DNA of 64,000 nucleotides from Castanea sativa (GCF_040712315.1 NC_134024.1:30929158-30993157); one strand, 5' to 3'; shown: positions 35,425 through 48,374, counted from the first letter of the stretch. Numbers and translations are program-made. The notes: generated from the sequence alone by a model not told the origin.

Positions 35425-35544
35425 GTTTGGTTTTGTTTATTGTAGCAGCTTTTTACTTTGATTTCTCTAAACAATTATTAAGTGATGTGTACTTTATCTA
35501 TTGGTCAATCTTGTAAGTTTTTTTTTGGTTTTGTTTTGGTGTGT

Positions 35545-35715
35545 GTGGCTAACATGAGTGTCCAGGGCTGTTTGTGCACCTGACTAGGTGTGTGAGATGG
35601 GAGGTTACACACACGGTAATTTTATTGGGAGAAATACCCTTGGTAGTAGCCCAAAAATGCTGGCTAGGAGGGCTTGAACCACCGTGAGGTTCTATTTATA
35701 TGTATTATGGTGTTT
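35545..35715 (+). repeat. Module M3, copy 2
   Basis: Same landmarks as 23401-23582. It differs at several sites, for example GAGATGGGAGGTT in place of GAGACAGGAGATT. Confidence 0.88.
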
Positions 35716-35894
35716 AATACCACATGTTTGCTTTTTTGTTTGAAAGAACCTTTCTTGTAATTCATTGCAAAACCCGTCTTTGGAGCCTTGTACTAACCTT
35801 GATAGGTTCTTGGAATGCACCAAGCCTTTGGTCCGGGTACAGTATTTCTCTTAGGTACATCTCTTATTTTATCTTTCTTCTTTTGTGCTTTTCA

Positions 35895-37640
35895 TTAGTT
35901 GTAGTTTTTGGAGCCTGCTACTAACACAAATTTTTGGTTGGTGTTTCTATAAATTTCTACAGCTGTTGCTTTGGTTCCAACAATCTGCTTACCAAATAAT
36001 TCATCCTTTTGTTAAATTTATTTTTTTTCTTTATTATGTCACATTCTTATTTATACATAAATGCTTTGTATTCTATTTCTAGTGCGACTATTGCCTGCCT
36101 ACTTTTATAGATCCATTCTGTTTAGAGCTTTCACAGGCCTTCTCCCCGACATTCCAACTGGCCATGCTACATTCTGTGATTATCATGATGCTGTAGCTTC
36201 TCAGTCTTATTTGTGATTTTGGAAAGTTTGAGTAGTGTTTATTATTTAGGTTAGTATCACAGAAGTCATTCTTACCTCAGTTTTCTTTTTCTCATATTTT
36301 GTTTGGCTTGTTTCAACTTATGTACTTGATACTTTTTATTTCATCTATGTGCAGGTTCCCAAATCTTGGTATGGAGACCATTGAAATGCTTGTTGTTCGT
36401 TCGTTTTGATTTCTGGAAATTGTTGATAGAGAAATACTGTCTTCTTAATTGCATGGCAGCATTAAGTACAATAAGATCTACATGGACGGGTTACACATTT
36501 TAATAGATTATGATGGTATTGTTTTCGTTAATGTAAAATGGGTTACACATTTTAATAGAGCAATTCTGGTGTATTGTACCCTGATTTAGTTGTGATCTCA
36601 CAAATGAAACTCCTTGCAAAGTGAGACAACAAAAATGAGCCCTCATTCAATTCTGTGTCTTGTGCATGGGTTTAGATTTTGTTGTTTAACATTTTGTATG
36701 CAAAAAATGGTCTGTTTCACATTTTCATATATGGTCTGTTTGTGTATTTGGTAGTTATTTTGGACTTTGGTTATCTCTTGGTTTTTGACTTTTGCAAATG
36801 CAAATATGCACAACTTCACATTTATTTCTCCAAATGTGAATGCACCCTGCACTCCAAGGTACAGATTTTACTTCTTTTTCGTGATTGGAATTATTTGATT
36901 TAATTTTGTAGGTTTGTTCAATTTAGGTTTATTGATTTTTTGCACATGTTATTTTAGCTTCACTTCGTGATTATGTCAGTTACTTTAGCTTCATTGTCTT
37001 ATTTCAACATATCCAAATTATGTGCGATTCTTTTTTGTTTCAATTTCTATTTATTTTTTATTTTTCATCTCTTTGGTCTTCTTTAATCTTTGGTGTCCTT
37101 AACCTTCAATCTACCTCTATTTTTCGTTTCTCTGTTTCAATATCAGTCCTGAACAGTCAAGCATCCAACCTACAACAATCCAAGACTTCATAATCCTCTC
37201 TCTTCTCCACTAATCGATTACACAGGTATGATTTGTAGTCCTTCAATAAATATTACTCTTAGTTTGTGAGTGGGATTCTGTCTAATGATATCATTTATGG
37301 GTTTCGGTATGAGATTGGGAGACGGAGGCAGAGTTGTAGATGATAAAAGCGGAATTAGTTGTGAATTCATCCATCACAGCTGCTCAAGGGCATTGGGTCA
37401 TGAAAACTTCAGGTATGCTCAATTTTTAACCTTGAACACAAGATTCACATTACATTTGATACTTTCAGTTGCTCAGCACCATCGTGGTTTTGATTCCTGT
37501 CAAATAGCAAGAATTATGATTTCAACTTCCTTAACTGCAACCTTTGTGCTTTAATTTTAAAAGACTGGATCGTGATTACTCTGTTCTGCACATGCTTGAT
37601 TCATTGGTGGATATGGAGTTCAAGATTCTTTGTAAGTGAA
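35895..37640 (+). repeat. Module B and start of C, copy 2
   Basis: Collinear with 23740-25760 but with deletions, for example a missing segment after 36718 relative to 24615-24690. It ends in a C-like stretch (CATCACAGCTGCTCAAGGGC) that breaks off near 37640. Confidence 0.8.
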
Positions 37641-37730
37641 TTGTATAGATGTTCCTTTTTGGGTTCTATTTGGAAGTTGAAAATTATTGAGTATTGATAT
37701 ATTCTATTTTTTCCCCTCCTAGACAATTTA

Positions 37731-37835
37731 GATGTGCCATGAGATAAAGACTGGTGAAAATTCATTGTGTTTTGAAATGAAGACTGGTAAAAAGACTGGT
37801 GAAAATTCATTGTGTTTTGAAATGAAGACTGGTAA
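37731..37835 (+). repeat. Local tandem repeat
   Basis: The segment AAGACTGGTGAAAATTCATT with TGTGTTTTGAAATGAAGACT occurs twice (about 37747 and 37793), with an extra partial unit between. Private to this position. Confidence 0.8.
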
Positions 37836-38049
37836 AAATGGCATTTTCAAATTTTGTTATAACCAACATTTTTTTTATGTTGACATTATAGGACTACTTG
37901 TGGCCTTTTTTAGCCACAACAATTTAAAGCTATATATAGGGTACATGACAATCTTTGCACCCAGTTTGCGACGCCTTTTGCGAGAATATAACCAAGGGTG
38001 CTATTCATAAATCACCATCTGGTGATTCTCTCACTCTCTCTCTCTCTTT

Positions 38050-39170
38050 TAAGGTGAATTTTTCTCTCTACCAATTTCTAATTTGATTTTTGATTCATCC
38101 CTGCAAAATTTCAGGCCTTAATTCGTCCATCACAGCTGCTTAAGGGCATTGGGTCAGGGAAACTTCAGGTTTGCTCAATGTTTGGCCTTAAAACACATGA
38201 TTCACAACCCATTTGATATGTTTATTTGCTCAGAACCAGCGTGGTTTTGATTTTTGTCCAATAGCAAGCGTTATGGTTTTCGACTTCCTTAACAGCGTCC
38301 TTTGTGCTTTAATTTTGAATGACTGGATCATGATTACTCTGTTCTGCACATGCTTGTTTCATTGGTGGATATGGAGTTCAAGATTCTTTGTAAGTGATTT
38401 AATTTCCTTCATATTCATTATAGGCTGAAATGTTTGGATCACGCACTTTGTTTTATTTCTGCATGCTGTTAGTTTTCAGGCACTGACAGTACAATGTCCA
38501 TGGGACTGGATGTTTTTGGTTTACCACTTCAAGAGGTAGGGTAGTTGGAAAAGAAGTGTTGACAACTTTTTGTAAAGAAACAAAAGTTTTCTTTCTATAG
38601 TATAAATCTTTCTGGCCAAAAAAAAGTTGTGTGAGCATCAAGTAATGGCTATGAACTTTCAACATCAAAGAGAAACATATTAATTTAATTAAGAGGACTT
38701 GGTTGTATTATTATGCTGAAAACTTGACGTTGGATACAGAATCTCATGAGGCAAAATTCTATCAAGCATGGCCAAATTTTCAATTGTTACTATTTTAAAA
38801 AACAAATCCACACGCACATGCACATATATGTAACAAACAGCCTTACAGACTTTGCCACCGCCAGACAAGTCTTCCTCTGAAAACATTAGTAGTAAAATTT
38901 TTAAATTTTGTTTTTAAACTTACAGTGTAGGTCTGGTATTTCAATTAACTTGATTTAGATTTAGAATTACGTTTGGTTGTTTTTTTTCTTATGAATGATT
39001 AGCAGAAATCGATGGGGTTTTGATAATTTCGATTATTGGGCGCTGTTCTCACATTCGTATTTCAATAATTCAATCAAAACTCCATTTCCTAACCGTATCC
39101 TTTTGCGAGAATATAACAAGTGTGCTATTCATAAATCACCATCTATTGTTTCTCTCTCTCTTTTTAAGTT
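38050..39170 (+). repeat. Modules C and D, copy 3
   Basis: Same order as at 25.4 and 31.1 kb: C to about 38630, then D to 39170 ending in a short CT run. Between 37640 and 37990 private sequence separates it from the previous module. Confidence 0.8.
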
Positions 39171-39289
39171 GAAGATTTTTTTCATTTGTGGTTGAGATTT
39201 TTCTTTCCTCATCTTCATCTGTTCTGTTCTGTTTAGAATTGGATTTCTTTTGAGTATTTGTTTTATTCTCCATAATTATTGACAACCGT

Positions 39290-39500
39290 TTTGTGTGATT
39301 GCATAATCTGGTGGATCCTTCTCCATTGCCAACATTTATGATGAAGCAGTGTAAGAAATCAAAAGCAGAAATTATGTGGAGGTACTCCTTTGATATTGTA
39401 TATGGAAGATGGAGCGAATCCATTTTTGGGTTGAAGTTACTACTTATTGTTGGATATTGTATATGGCAGATGAAGTGCATCTATTTTTGGTGAAAAATCA
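39290..39500 (+). repeat. Module M6, copy 2
   Basis: Same open frame as 32360-32580 (PLPTFMMKQCKKSKAEIMW). After SESIFGLKLL a short internal duplication of GATATTGTATATGG and the text that follows it extends the frame. Confidence 0.55.
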
Positions 39501-39656
39501 ATGCTGGAGCCAATGTCTTTAGGGAGCAAAGCAAGGTGGAGAAAAGAAATTAAATTGCTTTTATCTGTAAAATATCTTTTTCTCTTGCGACGTGTGTGAT
39601 TTTGGTCATGTTAATTTCCCCACAAATGTTTTTTTCCTTTCATGATTTTATCTGCA

Positions 39657-40304
39657 ATTCAGGAGGAGTTTTCTGATCGTGCAGAGAGATGATATATTAC
39701 CCAACTAGCAATGAAGTTCCACCATATATGGGGGTAAGCTACCCTCCTTTTGACTGTTTACACTATGCACATTTCACATTAAAACTTACACTTTCAAATT
39801 TTTTATTAGGATTTAAGTTCAATCTAGGTTGAGATTATGAGAGAATCAGGAAATGTGGATTTCTCTGATTATTTTTGTGCTAGAAAAAATATAGTTGAGT
39901 TTAAAAGACTTGACAATCAATTGAATCGCTTAATTTAATTGTCAGGTATTAGTAATACTTAAAAACCTTGGTTGAAGATAAATTCCTTCTCCCATGCTGT
40001 GCTAGAGATTATATCTCTAGTATATTGTCCATCATATATTGAATTTCTTGATTGTATTGATCCCAACCATCAAAATGAGGACGCTGTCTTACTGTGGAAA
40101 TACTAATTTCTCTCTCTCTCTCAGAAAACCAATTCATTTTATATCAATTCCTAGTTGAATGCGTATTAATTTCATTTGAATGGATTTCAAAATTTATATT
40201 CTCATGATCTTTTAACTGTTCCCGATTTGAAATTAATAAGGAAAAAATGACATTGTGGTTAGAATGACTTATGTTCATTTCAGTTTGCCAACTGCCTTTA
40301 GTAG
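39657..40304 (+). repeat. Module F, copy 2 (truncated)
   Basis: Follows module F from the exon beta tail to CAACTGCCTTTAGTAG, where it stops at the gag-containing insert. The remainder of F is missing here, and F restarts from its beginning at 41657. Confidence 0.8.
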
Positions 40305-41656
40305 CCAAGTCCTGCTTCTGCACAGCCAAGTCCTGCACAAATGAAACACCAATGTAGATGCATCTGCATTAAGAGGACTCCCTTTCTTGAAAGCAAACTT
40401 GTTCTCAAGTTTGGTTGACTGTTCAGTTGTAAAACATGTACACCAAATTGAACATTATGTGTTTTGCCTTGCTAATGATCAATCATGCATATTTTGACAC
40501 TACAAGGCTTTATTCTTTCACTGGTGACTCACTTTTTCATCTTAACCATTGGCTTGGGGCTTGCCTTCCCTTTCTTTGGTTGCAAGGAGTGTGGATGCAC
40601 TAACTTGTGCATGCTGTGTGTGTTGCACCTTTTGCCCACGATAGCTTCATATAATTTTTCAAATCTATGTAAAAGATGGAACCCATTCATGGCTACCTCC
40701 TCACAAAGAAGATAACCTTTATGTTGTCTATCATCCTCCGCTTCTTGTTTTAGAACTTGCATAACCCCTGTTGCTAATGGAGAGTCATTTGCTTCCTTAA
40801 CAACAGCCTTTGGTTCCTTAACAACAGCATTTGCTTGTTCTTCCACATACTGACCATGCACAGATTCTACCATACTTATTATGCATTCAGTCAATTCTTG
40901 TCCTCCCTCACCAATCTGTTCTTCAATGTAGCTATTAGAAACAAGATGTCCAATGTCTTGGTCGTCTAACTCTTTAACCAGAAAGTCTTGATCTTCTATC
41001 TCTTCAATAACCAAGGTTTCACCCTTCGACAAAACAGGTTGGTTCTTGGCTGGTACCTTGGAAGCCTTACTTGATTTAGCAACATTTGATCCATTTTCAA
41101 CCTTCTTGGTGAAGTTGGATGTTGCATCACCACTTCGGGCATTGATTTTAGAACTGAAAGGAACTGATTGTGCCCCCTTGACTTGATGATTCTCAATGAG
41201 CACTGCCCTATTGAAAGCTTCTGAAACAGTCCAGCCGTTTTGGAGGAAATGGACATCATGGATTTGCACTTTGCTGTAAAGGGTGTGGCTGTAGTTTTAA
41301 GTCAAGAATTGCTCTCTAAGCTTCTGTTTCATCTTCTCCCAAGTATGAATCTTGGTTTTTCCTTTCCGCAATCTTTGAATCTTTAACTGCTCCCACCAAG
41401 ATCTTGCCTTGCCTCTCTAATTAGTTGCTGCCAATTCAACTTTCTTGGATTCTGGAATATAACAAGCAAAGATCTCTTCAACTTGGCTAAGCCAATCCAC
41501 AAACTCCTCATGATCCAAGCTGCCTTTCAAATTCAGGGAATCCAATCTCAAATCTTGATTCCCAATTCTGGTTTGGCAACTTTGGTTGAACCATCACAGG
41601 ATTGCGGTTATGCCACTCTAGTTTTTGCTTAGGAATATGAACGAAGAACTGGTCAT
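40305..41656 (-). mobile_element. Ty3/gypsy gag fragment
   Basis: A minus-strand frame runs from about 41550 to the stop at 40529. Its upstream part reads DLRLDSLNLKGSLDHEEFVD, SWWEQLKIQRLRKGKTKIH and TWEKMKQKLREQFL, the retrotransposon gag core of plant Ty3/gypsy elements (PF03732-like). Two in-frame stops break it: TAG at 41419-41417 and TAA at 41299-41297. The downstream 246-codon part is open and rich in E, V and K, with an acidic stretch (VIEEIEDQDFLVKELDDQD) and a basic C-terminus. No protease, RT or LTRs are visible. The fragment sits exactly at a junction between two copies of module F. Confidence 0.65.
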
Positions 41657-43050
41657 AATGAAGTTCCACCATTTATGGGGTAAGCTACCCTCCATTTGAC
41701 TGTTTACACTATGCACACTTCACATTAAAACTTACACTTTCAAAATTGTTATTAGGAGTTGGGTTCAATCCAGGTTGAGATTATGAGAGAATCGGGAAAT
41801 GTAGATTTCTCTGAATATTTTTGTGCTAGAAAAAATATAGTCGAGTTTAAATGACTTGACAATCAATTGAATCGCTTAAATGTCAGACATTAGTAATACT
41901 TAAAAAGCTTGGTTGAAGATGAATTCCTTCTCCCATGCTGTGCTAGAGATTATATCTCTATTATATTGTCCATCATATTTTGAATTTCTTGATTGTAATG
42001 ATCCCAACTGTTGGAATGAGGACGATGTCTTACTGTGGAAAGACTAATTTCTCTCTCTCTCTCTCTCAGAAACGAATTCATTTTATATCAATTCCTAGTT
42101 GAGTGCTTATTAATTTCATTTGAAATGATTTGAAAATTTAAATTCTTGTGATTTGTTAACTGTTCCCAGTTTGAAATTAATAAAAAAAAATGACATCGTG
42201 GTTAGAATGACTTATGTTCATTTCAGTTTGCCTACTACCTTTAGTAGAAAATTTGTGTAGTCGATGTTTGCCCAATGTAAAGATCCTTAGAGTGGCGTTC
42301 ATATCAGGAATTTGACATTGTTTTTTTCCTGTTTTGGTTTGCTAGACTTCATTTGTGTTTGGAGTAATAAATTACCATTTCATAAGAAAAATTGCAGTTG
42401 CTGTTTTTCTTTCTTATATACCTGAGTTAAACTTTTAATGTGTTAATTAACTTTTTTCCCGATTAAATACTGAAAATGGAAAGGTAGTGATAATATTGTA
42501 GTATGAATGACGGCATGCAATATATTTTTCCCAGTGATTCATGCATTTTTTCCATAGACAATTTAGAAAGCCAGTAATTGCATTTCTAGTGATTCAAACA
42601 TTCTCTATTTGCAATTTATTTCTTTCTGGCTGAGACTAGACCATGTGGTGCTGTTTTCATCTGATTCATTCAAAACATTTTTATATTCTAGAAGTGACAT
42701 AAATTTTGTTTTCCTGGATTTTTTAGAACATAAGATTTTGTTATATTTGCATTTATGGAACAAAGTTAACATTCTGCAACATTGCAGCAAGTGAGTTTCT
42801 CCAATTAGAGTCCACTGTTGCAATTTAAATGATTTTTTAGCTTATTAATTATTTTATGTCAATTAGTAGGTCATTATGTACATGTTGGAACTATCTCTTA
42901 ATGGTTCGTGGTGCCATTCAAGTTTTAGCATGAAAAAGGGCTATGCTTAATTGCTTTATTCTCAAGGCTGGGACTCAAGTAATTTTCTCTTCAAGTATGT
43001 TGTTAATTCAAGGTATGGCATATAGGTAGAACCAAGTAGTTCCTTCAGTA
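41657..43050 (+). repeat. Module F, copy 3
   Basis: The most complete uninterrupted copy of F. It includes the GATTCATTCAAAACATTTTT segment absent from copy 1. A CT run of 16-18 bases lies near 42050. Confidence 0.85.
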
Positions 43051-43063
43051 CTTCAAAAGATTG

Positions 43064-44449
43064 CGTTAAGGTTTACCTGGGTATGATTTAGGTTTTGAGT
43101 ATTAATTTATTCTTTTATATTAAATTTTTTTTATTGTGTTTTTATTTTCGGAGGCAATTTCACCTTTTTAATACTGTTTCCTTTGTGCTTGTTCATGTGG
43201 GTCTGCTTCAAATTCTGGAATTGAGGTCAAAGATTGCATTAACGTTTACCTGGGTATGATTTAGGTTTTGGGTATTAATTTATTTATTTTATATTATAAT
43301 TTTTGTTGGATTATGTTGATTTTAATGTTTTTTTTTTTAGTTTTTTTTTGGTTGATTGTTATGTTCTGCTTGCATGCATTAGTAGTTAAAAGGCATGTAT
43401 GGGTTCTCTATTTCTCTGTTTGGTTAGTGAGAAATTGTGGGAAAATTTTAAAGTTGGTACCTTTTAATATTGTTTTATTTTGGGGGCTTTGAGATAGTAT
43501 TCTCAATAGAGTTATCAAGCATAATATGGTAAATAACAAAATCTTGATTTGAGTTTCTGTTAATAGTTAAGTTTTGTTGGGGTTGATAACAGAGCTTTTT
43601 GAACTGAGGTTCTTTGAAGATCAGCTTGGTTTCTTGAGAATCTGGAATCTGAGTATTGCCTGAGTGGGTCATAAAGAGTTTGTAAATGCAATGTCTGGTT
43701 ATGAATATTGAATATGATATCCTCGTTCTTTGCAATATTTTTGTTTTATGGTTATCTGGCGTAATTTTTCTGGGCTGTTTGCTAGTCTAAAAGGATAGGC
43801 AATGTGGCACAGTATAGTGCTCCTGTGCATGTGTCGATTTTCAACTAGTTAACACTTCTGTGCCTGTGTCAATATGCAATCAATTAATGCTTGTGCGTGC
43901 AAGCATGTGTGTTTGTGTATGTTCATTACTTCTACTGCACAGCTGCTTGTTTAACATTTTACTTACTGCATAAGTTGTGGAGAAGAACTTGACTTCCCTG
44001 GCATGGTTCTTGATTGTATGATAACTGTCATGATTTTGAACTTTGTCTTGATTCTTAACAAGTCAAGCATCCAATTTATCTTGGTAAACTTATCAGATAG
44101 GCAGCTACAGATTTTTTATTTTATTTTTTATATACTATAGTTTTTCTTTGTAATATGTTGAGCTTATGTTGGCATGCATTGTGTCATAGTTTCTAGCGAA
44201 GAGGAAGTGGGTTCTTTGTAATGTGAACTCATCTTTATTTGATTCATGATATGTGTTGAAGTATTATGGTCTTCAATTATTTGATTCTTTGTCTTTGTAT
44301 AGGAGTTTCTTTAAGAGGACGAGGATGGAAATATGGATCTGTTTTTGTTGATGGAATATTTTCAGTACTGAGTCCCATTGCTGAGTAAATTATGGACTTT
44401 TCCCTAAATGACCTTGATCATTGGGACTTCTGCGTTGTGTTACTTCCTG
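43064..44449 (+). repeat. Modules delta and G with exon epsilon, copy 2
   Basis: Collinear with 34078-35424. Exon epsilon (44303-44449) has a TAA after SPIAE and its donor has changed (CCTGTTGG instead of CAGGTTTGG), so it cannot be used as before. Confidence 0.85.
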
Positions 44450-44559
44450 TTGGTTTTGTTTATTGTAGCAGCGTTTTACTTTGATTTCTTTAAACAATTT
44501 TTAAGTGATGTGTACTTTATCTATCTGTGGATCTTTTAAGTTTTATTTTTTTTTTTTTT

Positions 44560-44828
44560 TTTGGTGTGTGTGGCTAAAATGAGTGTCCAGGGCTGTTTGT
44601 GTGCCTGACTAGGTGTGTGAGACAGGAGATTACACACACCTGGGTAATTTTATAGGGAGAAATACCCTTGGTAGTAGCCCCAAAATGCTGTCTAGGAGAC
44701 TTGGAACCACCAGGAAGTTCTATTTATATGTATTATGGTGTTTCATACCACATGTTTGCTTTTTTGTTTTAAAGAACCTTTCCTGTAATTCGTTGCAAAA
44801 CCCGTCTTTGGAGCCTGCTACTAACCTT
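44560..44828 (+). repeat. Module M3, copy 3, fused to F
   Basis: Standard M3 to TTTGGAGCCTGCTACTAACC, then an abrupt change at about 44829 into TTTTCTAATCCTGCAGAGAG of exon beta/module F. Module B is skipped. This is a recombinant junction. Confidence 0.85.
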
Positions 44829-46990
44829 TTCTAATCCTGCAGAGAGAAGATATGTTACTCAACTAGCAATGATGTTCCACCATATATGGGGTAAGCTACC
44901 CTCCATTTGACTGTTTACACTTTGCACATTTCACATTAAAACTTATACTTTCAAAATTGTTAGTTAGATTTAAGTTCAATCCAGGTTGAGATTATGCGAG
45001 AATCGGGAAATGTAGATATCTCTGAATATTTTTTGCTAGAAAAAAATATAGTTGAGTTTAAAAGACTTGACAATCAATTGAATCGCTTAATTGTCAGACA
45101 TTAGTAATGCTTAAAAACCTTGGTTGAAGATGAATTCCTTCTCCCATGCTGTGCTAGAGGTTATATCTCTTTTATATTGTCCATCATATTTTGAATTTCT
45201 TGATTGTATTGATCCCAACCATCAAAATGAGGACGATGTCTTACTGTGGAGAGAGACTGTGGAGAGACTAATTTCTCTTTCTCAGAAAACCAATTCATTT
45301 TATATCAATTCCTAGTTGAATGCTTATTAATCTTATTTGAAAGGATTTGAAAATTTAAATTCTTGTGATATGTTAACTGTTCCCAATTTGAAATTAATAA
45401 AAATAAAAAATGACATTGTGGTTAGAATGACTTATGTTCATTTCAGTTTGCCAACTACCTTTAGTAGAAAATTTGCTTTCTTTTTGTAGTCGATGTTTGC
45501 CCAATGTAAAGATCCTTAAGAGTGGTGTTCATATCAGATATTTGGCATTGTTTTTAACCTGTTTTGGTTTGCTAGACTTCATTTGTGTTTGGAGTAATAA
45601 ATTACTATTTCATAAGAAAAAATTGTAATTGCTGTTTTTCTTTCTTTTATACCTGATTTAAACTTTTTTTTTTTTTTTGATAAGTAATAAAGCTTTATTG
45701 AAGATAAAAAGAGAGAACCCCCAAGTACACAGGGAGTATACAGGGGAGGGAAACATTACAAATCAAAGACCCCCCCAAGTACACAGGGAGTATACAGGGG
45801 AGGGAAACATTACAAATCAAAGACGAACACTACAAACATCAAACAAATCTAAAATGGAAGAAAAAGGATGGTTTCTCCACACGGAGACCCAGTCCAATAA
45901 GGTGCTGAAAAAAAGAAGCTTGAGATTAGGCATGGAACGCTCAAATTCTTCAAAACACCCACTATTCCTCTCTTTCCAAATACACCACATCAAACAATGA
46001 GGAACCACCATCCAAATAACTCCATTACGATGACGACCAAAACGACCTCGCTAGCAAGCAAAAAGCCCCACAACAGACATTGGCATAACCCAACTAACTC
46101 CAAATAAACCAAAAACCATATCCCACAACTCCAAAGCTACCGGACAATGAAGGAAAAGATGGTCAACAGTTTCACTATCACGCTTGCACATATAACACCA
46201 ATCCAAAATGCAAACCTTTCTTTTCCTTAAATTGTCAACTGTTAGACATTTCTCCAAGGCAGCGGTCCAAACAAAGAAAGCCACCCTAGAGGGAATCTTC
46301 TGCTTTCAAATGCTTTTCCAAGGGAAAAGCTGCTCATTATGGCCAACTAAGAGATGGTAATATGCACTGACCGCAAACCCCTGATTTAAGCTTTTAATGT
46401 GTTAATTAACTTTTTTCCCAATTAAATACTGAAAATGGAAAGGTAGCGATAAGATTGTACAATGAATGATGGCATACAATATATTTTTCCCAGTGATTCA
46501 TGCCTTATGTCCTTAGACAATTTAGAAAGCCAGTAATTGCATCTCTAGTGATTCAAACATTCTCTATGTGCAATGTATTTCTTTCTGGCTGAGACTGTTT
46601 TCATTTGATTCATTCAAAACATTTTTATATTCTAGAAGTGACATAATTTTTGTGTTCATGGATTTCTGAAAGATAAGATTTTGTTATATTTGCATTTATG
46701 GAACAAAGTTAACATTCTGCAACATTGCAGCAAGTGAGTTTCTCCAATTAGAGTCCACTGTTGCAATTTAAATGATTTTTTAGCTTATTAATTATTTTGT
46801 GTCAATTAGTAGGTCATTATGTACATGTTGGAGCTATCTCTTAATGGTTCGTGGTGCCATTCAAGTTTTGGCATGAAAAAGAGCTATGCTTAATTGCTTT
46901 ATACTCAAGGCTGGGACTCAAGTGATTTTCTCTTCAAGTTTGTTGTTAATTTAAGGTATGGCATATAGTTAGAACTAAGTAGTTCCTTCA
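44829..46990 (+). repeat. Module F, copy 4 (interrupted by a LINE)
   Basis: Begins within the exon beta tail and carries a frame (45124-45315) reading LDCIDPNHQNEDDVLLWRE, in which GGAGAGAGACT is duplicated. The LINE at 45668-46380 splits it. Sequence after 46381 resumes where it left off at 45667. Confidence 0.85.
45668..46380 (-). mobile_element. 5'-truncated LINE (L1-type), inserted with TSD
   Basis: The T-run at 45664-45678 is the poly-A tail of a minus-strand element. It encodes the zf-RVT end (CYMCKRDSETVDHLFLHCPV) and the conserved tail PHCLMWCIWKERN. In-frame stops replace Trp codons near 46052 (TAG) and 46304 (TGA). The target duplication is CTGATTTAAACTTTT (45653-45667) and CTGATTTAAGCTTTT (46381-46395), with one mismatch. 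Paralogous F copies at 33.5 and 42.4 kb show the empty site. The 3' UTR has a tandem 54-bp duplication (45718-45824, word CAAGTACACAGGGAGTATAC). Confidence 0.92.
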
Positions 46991-46996
46991 GCACTT

Positions 46997-48039
46997 CATA
47001 AGATTGCGTTAAGGTTTACCTGGGTATGATTTAGGTTTTGAGTGTTAATTTTTTTTCTTTTTTTGTGTTTTTATTTTCGGAGGCAATTTCATGTTTTTAA
47101 TACTGTTTCCTTTGTGGTTGTTCATGTTGGTCTGCTTCAAATTTCGGAATTGAGGTCAGAGATTGCATTAAAGTTTACTTGGGTATGATTTAGGTTTTGA
47201 GTATTAATTTATTTATTTTATATTATATTTTTTGTTGGATTATGTTGGTTTTAGTGTTTTCTTAGTTTATTTTTGGTTGATTGTTATGTTCTGCTTGTAT
47301 GCATTAGTAGTTAAAAGGCATGTTTGGGTTCTCTATTTCCCTGTCTGGCTAGTGAGAAATTATGGGAAAAATTTAAAGTTGGTACCTTTTAATATATTTT
47401 TTTTAGGGGGCTTTGAGATAGTATTCTCAATAGAGTCAACAAGGATATGGTGGTAAATAACAAAATCTTGATTTGAGTTTCTGTTAAATAGTTCAGTTAT
47501 GTTGGGGTTGATAACAGAGTTTTTTGAACTGAGGTTCTTTGAAGATCAGCTTGGTTTCTTGAGAATCTGGAATCTGAGTATTGCCTGAGTGAGTCATAAT
47601 GAGTTCGTAAGTGCAATGTCGGGTTATGAATATTGAATATGATATCCTCATTCTTTGCAATATTTTTGTTTTGTGGTTATCTGGCGAAATTTCTCTGGGC
47701 TGTTTGCTAGTCTAAAAGGATAGGCAATGTGGCACGGTATGGTGCTCATGTGCATGTGTCGATTTTCAACTAGTTAACACTTCTGTGAATGTGTCAATAT
47801 GCAATCAATTAATGCTTGTGCGTGCAAGCATGTGTGTTTGTGCATGTTCATTACTTCTACTGCACCGCTGCTTGTTTAACATTTTACTTACTGCATAAGT
47901 TGTGGAGAAGAACCTGACTTCCTTGGCATGGTTCTTGATTGTATGATGACAGTCATGATTTTGTACTTAGTCTGTATTCTTAACAAGTCAAGCATCCAAT
48001 TTATCTTGGTAAACTTATCAGATAGGCAGCTACAGATTG

Positions 48040-48071
<32 letters not shown>

Positions 48072-48088
48072 TTGCTCATTAAATACTA
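46997..48088 (+). repeat. Modules delta and G, copy 3
   Basis: Collinear with 34078-35100. The A-run at 48040-48067 (28 A) sits where other copies have a short A/T patch. G is then interrupted by a Stowaway MITE, and exon epsilon is missing: G joins M3 directly after 48400. Confidence 0.8.
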
Positions 48089-48374
48089 CTCCCTCTGTCC
48101 CATTTAGTTTGTTCTTTTTGAAAAGTCAAACTTTTTTTTAAGGGAACATTATTTATTGTCTTGTCTAACTTTTAAAAATGTATTAGCTTCCAAAACTATT
48201 CTTAAATAAATTTATTAAAAAATTGAATTTCTTTTCAAATGGAGTAGTTTTGAAAATTAAATAGAGGTATAATAGGAACATTAGTAAATTAATGACTTTT
48301 ATTATTAGAAACAGGACAATATTTCGAGACATCCTAAAATGGAATAGAGGACAAACTAAATGGGACGGAGGCAG
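48089..48374. mobile_element. Stowaway MITE (Tc1/mariner-type)
   Basis: Terminal repeats CTCCCTCTGTCCCATTTAGT and ACTAAATGGGACGGAGGCAG flank 286 bp, with TA on both sides (48087-48088 and 48375-48376). The ends match the plant Stowaway consensus. Paralogous G copies (35105 and 44145) show the undisturbed ACTATAATTTTTC/ACTATAGTTTTTC site. Confidence 0.93.
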
